From contig SAXG01000001.1 in NCBI GenBank assembly GCA_012932865.1, positions 733,693 through 797,692 on the forward strand: a stretch of 64,000 nucleotides of DNA. The letters run 5' to 3'. This document shows, one piece after another, positions 1 to 9,040 of this stretch. Position 1 is the first letter of the stretch. The number at the start of each line of letters is the position of its first letter. A program made the position numbers and the translations under genes. The notes under the pieces were generated by a model. The model did not search any database. It saw only the letters and a program-made list of their open reading frames with translations, and was not told the origin of the DNA. This DNA comes from Amylostereum areolatum (taxonomy: Eukaryota; Basidiomycota; Agaricomycetes; Russulales; Stereaceae).

Positions 1-463
1 TGCCACAATCGGTGTGGTGGAACAGCGCAATCTCGCGCGTCCCCAGAAGACGTTGGGAAATGACGATGCTACGAACAGCTTCCGCCCTATAAACGAGGAC
101 TTGTAAGCATCTTGGACGTTCATGGGCAAACGGTCACGACAATGGTACTCACGCAACGCCACCAGCATTGCGGATGACATGCGCGTCACCTTCCTTGATA
201 CCAAGGTGGGCCGCAGGGCTGGAGAAAAGATCACAGGCTTTGATTAGAAGAGGGCCAACGCGTGCGACCTTTCACACGCACTCAATGCGAGCATCCATGC
301 AGGTTACTAAGAACGAGCGTCAGCCCCAAGGGTGCGTATTGAAGATAAAGAAGTACTCGCCCACGGTTAGCTTCTTCCCGGGGGGAAGTGGGAGGGACCC
401 CTTATCGCCAAAATTCGCCACATAGGTCTTGTTTGCCTCGGCAAATGTCTCTGCGACGGTCAT
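1..463 (-). CDS. beta-carbonic anhydrase, 5' part (truncated by window edge)
   Basis: Beta-class carbonic anhydrases interconvert CO2 and bicarbonate using a zinc held by two Cys and one His. Four exons read on the minus strand: 463-361, 306-282, 218-153 and 86-1. The joined frame starts MTVAETF and contains TCMDARIDP, with the first zinc Cys and the Asp-Arg dyad, then [11 protein letters not shown], then [10 protein letters not shown] and HHTDCG with the His and second Cys ligands. The order and spacing match the family, so the active-site core is intact as far as it is visible; the C-terminal third lies outside the window. Intron 1 (360-307) starts with GCGAGT instead of GT, the only junction that keeps VVTCMDAR in frame. 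The start at 463 is the first ATG of the open exon. No targeting peptide is visible, so a cytosolic enzyme is likely. Confidence 0.85.
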
Positions 464-2137
464 TGCGGGTCAAGGTGGTGGGTAGTGAGAGAAAAGAGAT
501 GAAGCAAAACACTGAAGAGACACCAAGCTCGCTGGGGTATTTATCTGTGGCACATTCTACGATGGCGTCATGTTGCGAGATTGGAGTCACGGGCATGAAT
601 CGTGGATTCTGGAAGACGTGATCAGGCGTAGTGCTCAGGCCGCACTTGGAAAGCAACGCTCTCGACGCTAAGACAGTACTTAGTGGGCTCGCATCGCGTA
701 CAAACGGCAAAGGCCGGATGTTCTTGCGCGCTTATAGCCTTCCTTTGATGGGGTTTCCGTACGTTTCCGTGAACAGACCGTATACAAGGCTATATGACGA
801 GACACGTACCTCTCGCGGTACCCAGCAAGCGAACTTGCCTATACAGCATATATCTAATTGATCGCCCAGATCCTCCAGTCTTGCATCGGAGCGACAGCTC
901 GCACATATCTTTGCCATCACGTCCAAGCTGCAACACGCGCCTTGAACGTCCTCGCAAATCGATGCACTTAGAAGGAATGGTCCGCACCTTGACGTTGCAA
1001 GAGCTGCCGATAGTGAATTGCGCCACAATGAGGCGTTCCACGACCCAGGGGTCGCAACAATATTACGCACCTGTAACTTACTATCTTGTAGCCGTTCAGC
1101 CTAACCCTCCGTCACTGACTGAGGAAGCTGAGGCTCGCCCAACCTGCTCGCGAGTTGTGGTTTGGTCAGACAGTCAGTGTCTCACCCAGCCTGGACGAGC
1201 ATGGCAACGGGAGATACGGAAGCATACGAGCAGTCAGTCTTGAGTCAGTCAGAGTCTTCCGCTATACCGCACGGCGGAAGGGGCTGGACAGAAGGGTCAT
1301 CCAAGGGTCAACAGAGCGCGAGAACGTCAGGGATGTAGAGTGGCGAAATGATTATGCTGCAAATCGTTGCAATCTCTGCCGAACGACCTACATTCGCCTT
1401 TCTGAGACGATGAACACAGAGCACGGGTGGAGCATCAAATTGGAGAGACAGTCGTCCTCAGTCGTCGGTGCGCCTGATGGGCGGGGGTTGGAGATGATTC
1501 ATGATCTGGATTCTGCACCGCAGTTTCGTGGTATACACGTGGCGTCGAGGTTCGGAACCTTAAAATTATGTATTGTCCTAGTTGCGAGCGCAGCGAGCAA
1601 TCATTGGTTTCGTGAGGCTGGGAGAGTCCTGGAACAAATAGATGTAAACTGTTAATTCAACGACGCGACGCGAAATCCGCGACGGTTTTTGCATGAATTG
1701 CTCTCCACCGCAAATACGGCTACACGTGTCGACATAGTTTTTACACCAGACAATTCTTTACATCCCAACGATCACGATGATGTAACTTTCGTATAGGTTT
1801 GAGACGATGAAGTACATCAAAAGTGACGAGGAAAAAGGCAGAGCGCGCAAACGGAACGCGCACGACCACAACCGAACACCGGGTCACCTCCTCCCGGCAG
1901 CTGAACTGTGGACTGGGATCAAAGGAATTCGCAACGGGCCTAACCTTCGTAGCCTGATCACGAGTCAGAGATCGCCAGTCTATTGTACTGACCGAGAAAG
2001 TCGACTCCCACCGTGTTCAAAAGTTCTCTGGCAAGAATTTTGATTATAGATTGGCGGACAAAGTGCGTAGATATCACTGACTCATATCCTGTACTACTCG
2101 ACATGTAGCCTTCTCTCTGTACTTCCGATGAACCCGA
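464..2137. other. intergenic region, no gene recognised
   Basis: About 1.7 kb between the carbonic anhydrase start and the retrotransposon. Open frames up to 166 codons occur on both strands, but none resembles a known family and none has convincing splice structure. GTCAGT-rich short repeats occur near 1165-1255. The part next to 463 must hold the carbonic anhydrase promoter; no clear TATA box was seen. Confidence 0.5.
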
Positions 2138-2142
2138 CAGCT
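2138..2142. repeat. target site duplication, left copy (CAGCT)
   Basis: CAGCT directly precedes the TG of the 5' LTR and matches the five bases after the CA of the 3' LTR. Five base pairs is the usual staggered cut for Ty3 integrases. Confidence 0.93.
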
Positions 2143-2400
2143 TGTAAGCGTGCACGTCGCACACTTACAGCCGCTCGATGCTCGGCTGCCTCCGAGCCGT
2201 CCGATGCGCAAGGTCTTCCATACCTCACGCCTCATTGTTTGGCACTGTTCCACAGTGCCCATTCTCCTTATCTACCGCCGCTTCCCTGTACCTCGCTAGT
2301 TCCCCTTTTCCCCCCCCGGAATCTACGTCTCTGATCCCGTTCTTTTCCCGTCCGACTTTCCCTCGTCTTCAGTGTTGCCCGCCCCGCGTGCGGGCTTCCA
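2143..2400 (+). repeat. 5' long terminal repeat
   Basis: 258 bp, TG...CA ends. The first 27 bases form an imperfect palindrome (TGTAAG...CTTACA) that could fold as a hairpin at the LTR tip. No mismatch to the 3' LTR was found by eye. Confidence 0.96.
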
Positions 2401-2821
2401 CTTTTTTTTGAACGTCACTCAGCTCGTAACACCCGCTTCCTTCTGCCCTCTGGGCCCCCCGACGTTCCGCCTTTCCCCTCGACGCTCCACCCGCCCGCCT
2501 GCCCGCCGCCCGCCGCCCGCCGCCTGTCCTCTCCTCCCTCTCTTGCCAGCACGCCCTCCCTCCCACCTGCCCACCATTGCCCCCCTCCTCCGTTCACACG
2601 GTCCCCCCGGACCCACGACGCCTACGACGCCCCCCCCCCCCGAAAGCCCCTTGACGTCCGTTCCACCGTCGCCACTGTTGCCCCCGACACCGGCCGCTCC
2701 CCGCTCTCCTACATCTCCCCCCGCTTCGCCCGGCCCTGACCCCCGGACGCCGCCTCCTCCCTCCCCTTCATCCTCCTCATCCTCCTCCGACGACGACGAC
2801 CTCCCGCTCCTTCCCAGAAAC

Positions 2822-5800
2822 ATGTCATCACTCATTGCGCAAGTCACGCAAGGCAACGCACGCTCCCCTCCTCAGCTGACTGCCGGCTACTGCTCGGTGG
2901 AGACGCTATCGGAGTGGGAGACTGGTGTGGCCAAGTATAAGGACGAGCGCAATATCGATGACGACAAACTGGCGGACAAGGTGTGCTTGTATATCGCCGA
3001 CAAACGGACCAGCGACTGGATCCGTTCGGAACGCGTCATGATCAAGTCACTAACCTTCCCCGCCTTCTACCAACTCCTCCGCCCGCGCCTCCTTGGCGTG
3101 AACTGGGACACCAAGCTCTTCACGGAGCTCTCCGCAAAGACGCAAGGATCTCTCACCTTTGAACACTTCACCAACGAAGTGCGCACACTCAACGCCCACC
3201 TGTCTGGATCGCACCTCCACATGGACGACACGACTCTGATGATCACCATCAAGTCGCGTCTCCACCCGGACCTCCTCGAAAACATCAACTCCCTCACAGC
3301 AAAGGGTCTCTTCCCCGTCACGGCCGACCTCTGGTTCGCAGCGGCTGCAACCCTCGACGAGGCCCGCTTCATCGCTGTTAAGGCCGCCATCACCGCTGCT
3401 CGCACCGCGCGCGGTACCTGGGGAGGGGGTGTTCCCGCTTCGTCCTCCTCTGCCCCTGCCCGCTCCGCCCAGAACTCACGCCCCCCATCGTCGCAGAGCA
3501 CCCAGCGTCCCTCCTCCTCACAGGGTGCACAACCCGCCAAGCCCGCGCGGACCATGCCCCGCAAGCTCACAGACGACGAACGGGCGCTCCTCTCGGCCCA
3601 TCAAGGCTGCTTCGGGTGCCGGAAGTTCTACGCTGGCCACATGGCCTTTGACTGCCCGTCACGCACGACTCCGCCGCCTGCCGACACGCCCTTCCTCACC
3701 GCAGCCATGGCGGCGACTGCGAAAGCCAAGTTTGACCGCAACCGGCCGTCGACCGACAATGCACCGCCGATCATCAATGCGGTCCTCGCCGACGGCTCGC
3801 CCGACTATATCGGCTCCTGCGTCCTCGACGACTCGGAAGACGAATTGTACGTCCCCCGCTCCGTCTCACCTATCCCCTTTTGTGCCGCTACGACGGCAGA
3901 GGCGCCGCGATTGCATCCTTCTTTTCCCTCGCGCGCTGCCTCCCCCCCTCCCGCCTCTGCCCGCGCTCGTTCTCCTTCATGCGCGGACGATGTGCCCCTT
4001 GTTGCACCCCTACTCCTTTGGGATGCTGTCATTGACGGCCCCGCGAGGACATCCTGTGGCTTCGCGCTGATTGACGATGGCTCACAGCTCGTATTAATCC
4101 GCGAAAACTGCGTCACGGGCATGCGTCGACACCGTCTCCGCACACCAATGCCGATTGGCTCCGCATTTTTCTCGGGAGGGGAGGGCGTTGGGGTACCATT
4201 AGACTCTTCTTCGTTCTCTGCATCATCTCCCACTTCCGTTTCCTCTTCCGCCACCGAATATGTTCTCCTTCGTATGAAGTCCCCAGATGGCTCGTATACC
4301 GCCCGTACGGTTAAAGCCTTGATTGTAAAGCGCCTCGCCTTCCCAGTTCTCCTCGGCTTGCCGTGGCTGATCCGCAATGACATTGTCATTTCGCCTGCGC
4401 AACGCTCGTGCGTTGTCCGCGAATCTGGTTATGACCTCCTCCGCCCATCTTCTCCTGCACCTCGTGCACCAATTCCTGTGCACTTTCGTTCTCGTTCCCG
4501 TTCTACTTCATCAGCCGCTGTTTCCCCCTCTGCACGTGTACGCGCACTGTATACTGCCGTGGTTGCCGAGCTCGATGATGTCCTCCCGCCCGTCAGGGTG
4601 GGGGTGGCCCGTACATCTGACGCCATTGCCCCACCAGACCTCGCTCGGATCATCTCAGGGCACGTCGCCTTCCAAGGCCTCGCCGAGCTCGACATACAGG
4701 TGAAGAGGAAGAATGCAGACCTGTTCCCTGCGGACATCCCGCACACAACGCGCCTGCCGACACACACCTACCACCGCATCCATCTCAAGGACGCTTCAGT
4801 CTCCATCAAGCAGCGCCAATACAGCTCTCCTCGGAAATACCGCGACGCATGGCAGACACTCCTCGATAGTCATCTCGCTGCTGGCCGTATCCGCCCCTCG
4901 TCAAGCCCGTTCGCCTGTCCCGCTTTTCTCATTCCAAAAGCCGACCCAACGGCGCTACCGCGTATGGTCATCGACTACCGACAGCTCAACGCTAACACGG
5001 TACCAGATAAATTCCCCCTCCCCCGTGTTGATGACATCCTCGCCGATTGCGCGAAGGGGAAGATCTGGGGTAAGATGGATATGACGAATTCTTTTTTTCA
5101 GACCCGCATGCACCCGGATGATGTCGCGCTCACGGCGATGACAACGCCTCTCGGTCTGTACGAATGGTTGGTGATGCCCATGGGCTGCCGCAATGCGCCG
5201 TCCACGCACCAGCGGCGGATGGTCGGTGCCCTCCGTCATCTCATTGGCAAAATGTGCCACGTCTACCTCGACGACATCATAATCTGGAGCCAGACCGTGG
5301 ACGAACATGTCAACAACATTCAACTCGTCCTTGACGCGCTTCGCTCGGCATCACTTTTCTGCTCCCTGAAGAAAACCTCGCTGTTCTGCACCGAGCTGGG
5401 TTTCCTCGGACACACCATCTCGCAAGCCGGCATCGAGGCCGACACTTCGAAGGCCTCCCGCATTTCTGAGTGGCCAGTACCACACTGCGCGCGAGACGTG
5501 CGCTCGTTCCTCGGCCTGGTCCGGTACCTCGCCGATTTCTTGCCCGGGCTCGCTGAGCACTCCCGGCTCCTCACGCCTCTGACGACCAAGGAAGCCGATA
5601 AGTGTTTCCCTGCCTGGACACCCGAACACCGCGCCGCCTTCGATGCGATCAAGGCCCTCGTCGTTTCGCGCGAGTGTCTGACGACAATAGATCACCAAAA
5701 CCCCGGCGACAACAAAATATGGGTGACAACTGACGCTAGTGATTTCCGCACAGGTGCCGTCCTTTCCTGGGGCCCTACATGGGAGTCGGCGCGTCCGGTT

Positions 5801-7822
5801 GCCTTCGACTCGTACGCCCTCCGCGGTGCCGAGTTGAACTACCCTGTCCACGACAAGGAGCTCCTTGCGGTCGTCCTGGCGCTCCGTAAGTGGCGCACGG
5901 ACCTTCTGGGCGCCGAGTTCATTGTGCGGACTGACCACCGAACGCTCGAGGAGTTCCCGACGCAGCGGAACCTCTCCCGCCGACAGACGCGGTGGCAAGA
6001 ATTCTTCGCCGACTACGACTTCACAATCTCTTACATCCCGGGCGACTTGAACACCGTCGCCGACGCCCTGTCACGCCTCCCAGCCGCCCTCGATGCTCCG
6101 ACCTCTCCCCAGTATGCAGCTTGTGCCCTGTCCCTGTCCTCACCGCCCCCCCCTACCCCACTTGCCGCGTCGACCACACTCTCCCTGCACGCGGACCCCG
6201 CAATGCTACGCGACATACGCACGGGCTACAAATCGGACCCCTTCTGCGCTCGACTCCTCATCAACGTGGAGAGTGTTCCTGGTGCCCGCGTTGCAGACGA
6301 CCTCCTCTGGATCGGCAAACGGCTTGTAGTGCCTCGGTTTCAGAAGCTGCGCCAGTCTCTGTTTGAACTTGCGCACGACAGCTTGGGCCATTTTGGCATC
6401 GATAAGTGCTATGCGGCTCTCCGAGACTCATATTACTGGCCGACGATGCGTGCTGACCTGGCTAACTCGTACCTTCCTGCGTGCGCAGACTGCCAGCGTA
6501 ACAAGTCATCAACGCACCGCCCAACTGGCCCTCTTCACCCGCTCAATGTGCCAGACTCGCGCGGTTCTCGCATCGCCATCGACTTCGTCGGCCCGCTCCC
6601 CGAGGAGGACGGCTTCGACTGCATTGCCACAGTCACGGACCGTGCTGGCGGCGACATCCGCCTCATCCCCTGCCGCACAACGTCCTCCGCTGAATCATTC
6701 GCTGCCTTGTTCTTCGAGCATTGGTACTGCGAGAATGGTCTCCCGACGGAGATCATATCGGACCGCGACAAGCTTTTCGTATCAAAGTTTTGGCGTGCAC
6801 TGCACCGCCTGACGGGTGTTAAGCTGGCTATGTCCTCCTCATATCACCCTGAGACGGATGGGGCCAGTGAACGTACTAACAAAACCGTCATCCAGTGCCT
6901 CCGTTTTCACGTAGACCGGCAGCAACAGGGGTGGGTCAAATCCCTGCCGCGTGTTCGCTTCCACATCATGTCGACGACCAACGCCTCAACCGGCTTCTCT
7001 CCGTTTCAAATCTACCTCGGCCGCTCGCCCCGCATCATCCCGCCGTTCTCACAGGACACTTCGGTTTCTGCTCGCACTGACTACGCCCAGGATGCAGTAC
7101 GTGCCGAGGCGCTGCTCCGCCGCATCGAGACCGACTTCATGGACGCCTGCGACACACTACTCTCGTCAAAAGCGGACCAGGCTGCGTATGCGAACCGCCA
7201 CCGCTCGCGCGAGGTCCCATACGAGATTGGTGCCAAGGTTCTCCTGTCGACCTTCCACCGCCGCCGCGACCTCAAGGCGAAGGACCCGTCACGCGTGGCC
7301 AAGTTCATGCCGCGATTTGATGGGCCGTACACGGTGAAGCTGGCAAACCCAGCTCGTTCCTCTTACACCCTCGACATGCCAGCACATCCTAACCTGTTTG
7401 CCACCTTTCACTCCAGCCTCCTGAAGCCCTTCCGTGAGGCCAACCCGACCATTGCTCCAGACCATGTTCTCGCTCGCCCCGCTCCGGTCGTCCTCGCCGA
7501 CGGCTCGGAAGAGTACCTCGTCGACTGCATCATCGACGAGCGCATGTCTCGTCGACGCCGGCAGTACCTCGTGACGTGGCGCGGCTATGGCCTCGAAGAC
7601 GCGCAGTGGATCGACGCTCGGGAGCTGGACGACAACGAGGCGCTCGATGTGTGGGAGGCTCGCGCGCAACGCTCCTCTCCGCGCCGCAAGCTCCGGTCCG
7701 CCAAAGCTGCCAACGCTCCGCCCACGCATGCCGCCAACGCTGCACCCGTGTACCGCGCCAACGCGCCGTCCGCACGCTCTCGCAGCCGCCGTCGAGCCCC
7801 CTCCGGCCTGCCGCTGGTTTAG
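2822..7822 (+). CDS. Gag-Pol polyprotein with C-terminal chromodomain (Ty3/gypsy)
   Basis: A 1,666-aa frame from the first in-frame ATG (MSSLIAQVTQ) to TAG. Order: retrotransposon Gag; a zinc knuckle of spacing CX2CX6HX4C at about residues 263-278, two residues longer than the usual CX2CX4HX4C; an aspartic protease with ALIDDGS as the likely active-site strand and a LLGLPW motif; reverse transcriptase with the YLDD catalytic loop near residue 815; RNase H beginning TTDASDF near 967; an H2C2 integrase zinc finger near 1185; a D,D-E integrase core (IDFVGP, SDRDK, GASERTNK at about 1252, 1312 and 1347); and a chromodomain at about 1564-1615 (LVTWRGYG). There is no internal stop or shift, so it may be functional. 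The open frame also runs 450 nt upstream without an ATG, into the LTR. Confidence 0.96.
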   Translation: MSSLIAQVTQGNARSPPQLTAGYCSVETLSEWETGVAKYKDERNIDDDKLADKVCLYIADKRTSDWIRSERVMIKSLTFPAFYQLLRPRLLGVNWDTKLFTELSAKTQGSLTFEHFTNEVRTLNAHLSGSHLHMDDTTLMITIKSRLHPDLLENINSLTAKGLFPVTADLWFAAAATLDEARFIAVKAAITAARTARGTWGGGVPASSSSAPARSAQNSRPPSSQSTQRPSSSQGAQPAKPARTMPRKLTDDERALLSAHQGCFGCRKFYAGHMAFDCPSRTTPPPADTPFLTAAMAATAKAKFDRNRPSTDNAPPIINAVLADGSPDYIGSCVLDDSEDELYVPRSVSPIPFCAATTAEAPRLHPSFPSRAASPPPASARARSPSCADDVPLVAPLLLWDAVIDGPARTSCGFALIDDGSQLVLIRENCVTGMRRHRLRTPMPIGSAFFSGGEGVGVPLDSSSFSASSPTSVSSSATEYVLLRMKSPDGSYTARTVKALIVKRLAFPVLLGLPWLIRNDIVISPAQRSCVVRESGYDLLRPSSPAPRAPIPVHFRSRSRSTSSAAVSPSARVRALYTAVVAELDDVLPPVRVGVARTSDAIAPPDLARIISGHVAFQGLAELDIQVKRKNADLFPADIPHTTRLPTHTYHRIHLKDASVSIKQRQYSSPRKYRDAWQTLLDSHLAAGRIRPSSSPFACPAFLIPKADPTALPRMVIDYRQLNANTVPDKFPLPRVDDILADCAKGKIWGKMDMTNSFFQTRMHPDDVALTAMTTPLGLYEWLVMPMGCRNAPSTHQRRMVGALRHLIGKMCHVYLDDIIIWSQTVDEHVNNIQLVLDALRSASLFCSLKKTSLFCTELGFLGHTISQAGIEADTSKASRISEWPVPHCARDVRSFLGLVRYLADFLPGLAEHSRLLTPLTTKEADKCFPAWTPEHRAAFDAIKALVVSRECLTTIDHQNPGDNKIWVTTDASDFRTGAVLSWGPTWESARPVAFDSYALRGAELNYPVHDKELLAVVLALRKWRTDLLGAEFIVRTDHRTLEEFPTQRNLSRRQTRWQEFFADYDFTISYIPGDLNTVADALSRLPAALDAPTSPQYAACALSLSSPPPPTPLAASTTLSLHADPAMLRDIRTGYKSDPFCARLLINVESVPGARVADDLLWIGKRLVVPRFQKLRQSLFELAHDSLGHFGIDKCYAALRDSYYWPTMRADLANSYLPACADCQRNKSSTHRPTGPLHPLNVPDSRGSRIAIDFVGPLPEEDGFDCIATVTDRAGGDIRLIPCRTTSSAESFAALFFEHWYCENGLPTEIISDRDKLFVSKFWRALHRLTGVKLAMSSSYHPETDGASERTNKTVIQCLRFHVDRQQQGWVKSLPRVRFHIMSTTNASTGFSPFQIYLGRSPRIIPPFSQDTSVSARTDYAQDAVRAEALLRRIETDFMDACDTLLSSKADQAAYANRHRSREVPYEIGAKVLLSTFHRRRDLKAKDPSRVAKFMPRFDGPYTVKLANPARSSYTLDMPAHPNLFATFHSSLLKPFREANPTIAPDHVLARPAPVVLADGSEEYLVDCIIDERMSRRRRQYLVTWRGYGLEDAQWIDARELDDNEALDVWEARAQRSSPRRKLRSAKAANAPPTHAANAAPVYRANAPSARSRSRRRAPSGLPLV

Positions 7823-7940
7823 GGTCTCGTGTTGTTTTGGATGCTCGGACGTGTGCTCTTCTCTTGCTTTCTGTTGTCCCCTCCGTTTGTTTCTGTGTTC
7901 TTGTTCCCTCTTGTACCCCCCCCCCCCCCGTCTCTGTTTT

Positions 7941-7954
7941 TGGGTGGGGGAGAG
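7941..7954 (+). other. putative polypurine tract
   Basis: G/A-rich stretch (one T) ending directly at the 3' LTR, where plus-strand DNA synthesis of LTR elements is primed. A run of about 14 C precedes it at 7917-7930. Confidence 0.7.
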
Positions 7955-8212
7955 TGTAAGCGTGCACGTCGCACACTTACAGCCGCTCGATGCTCGGCTG
8001 CCTCCGAGCCGTCCGATGCGCAAGGTCTTCCATACCTCACGCCTCATTGTTTGGCACTGTTCCACAGTGCCCATTCTCCTTATCTACCGCCGCTTCCCTG
8101 TACCTCGCTAGTTCCCCTTTTCCCCCCCCGGAATCTACGTCTCTGATCCCGTTCTTTTCCCGTCCGACTTTCCCTCGTCTTCAGTGTTGCCCGCCCCGCG
8201 TGCGGGCTTCCA
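7955..8212 (+). repeat. 3' long terminal repeat
   Basis: 258 bp, identical by eye to the 5' LTR, including the eight-C run and the CGTGCGGGCTTCCA end. Confidence 0.96.
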
Positions 8213-8217
8213 CAGCT
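8213..8217. repeat. target site duplication, right copy (CAGCT)
   Basis: Matches 2138-2142 and confirms the borders of the element. Confidence 0.93.
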
Positions 8218-9040
8218 ACGAATCTCAGAGGGAACGCTGCGCGAGCACCTACTGCGTTACGCAGCATCGATATTACAAAAATACTTACTTTCCTGTCGTT
8301 TGTCCAAGGTTGTCTACGGCTAATCTCTGTAAGTACCTAGTAAGTACCTACCTCGTACACTTTAGGCGAGGGGTTTTACATAGATGGTAAAGACATGACG
8401 TCAATATCGCCTTTCCCATTCCTGAGGCCTGAGGCCTGAGGTGTGGAAGAGCCGTCAAGATCCACAAGTCAGTACAGGTTCAGGCCGTTCAAGCTTCAAG
8501 TCTGGCCGTTGGTCGTCCATGATCAAGATCGACCGGTGAAAGTGCCTCCATTTCCGCACCCACCAAGGTCCAAGGCAGTGCTATTCCCCGCCAATGATTG
8601 AGCTGCAGCGATCGACCATATCACAGACAATCACCAGGTTTTATCGGGCGTCCCAGGGCCGACGTCTTCTGCTCGTAACTCCCTCGACCCTTTCCGGTAA
8701 GCGGTGGGGTACCATCTCAGGCTAGAGCCCCATATGCTTATCGTTCATCTGTGACCCCTACGAGAGCCAGGGTTATTGTCATTTCAAGCCCGACAGGGGC
8801 CTGAAGCATCCTCAAGTTGAATCACCAAGAAGTGCAGACGGCGATATGTACTAGATAATAGATAGTAAATGACGACGCTTTCTTTTTCATCTCCACCAAG
8901 CAGCCCTGCACGATCATGATGTTTAGTTACGTCGCGCCCCTGTCCTTCTTGGCTAGCTCTACATTATTTAAACGGGGCGGCTGGTGTCTTACCCGGACGT
9001 GTATCCCGCTCCTCCCCCTTTCCCTCCCCCCACGATCAAC
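8218..9040. other. intergenic region upstream of the antiporter
   Basis: About 820 bp without a supported gene. It contains three tandem CCTGAGG units near 8423-8441 and a pyrimidine-rich leader directly before the ATG at 9041, typical of basidiomycete transcription starts. Confidence 0.5.

Larger units (their letters stand above)
2143..8212 (+). mobile_element. full-length Ty3/gypsy chromovirus LTR retrotransposon
   Basis: A 6,070-bp element bounded by two 258-bp LTRs (2143-2400 and 7955-8212) that begin TG and end CA and look identical by eye. The flanks carry a 5-bp target duplication, CAGCT, at 2138-2142 and 8213-8217. The interior encodes one uninterrupted gag-pol frame ending in a chromodomain, which places it among the chromoviruses. 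A purine-rich tract sits directly before the 3' LTR. No TGG-type tRNA primer site is seen just after the 5' LTR, where the sequence is a T run. Identical LTRs and an intact frame point to a recent, possibly still active insertion. It lies between genes and breaks no recognisable reading frame. Confidence 0.97.

Noticed and set aside
2415..2856. Long minus-strand open frames opposite the start of the retrotransposon ORF
   Set aside because: They are G-rich shadows of the C-rich gag leader, with Gly/Arg low complexity and no domain.
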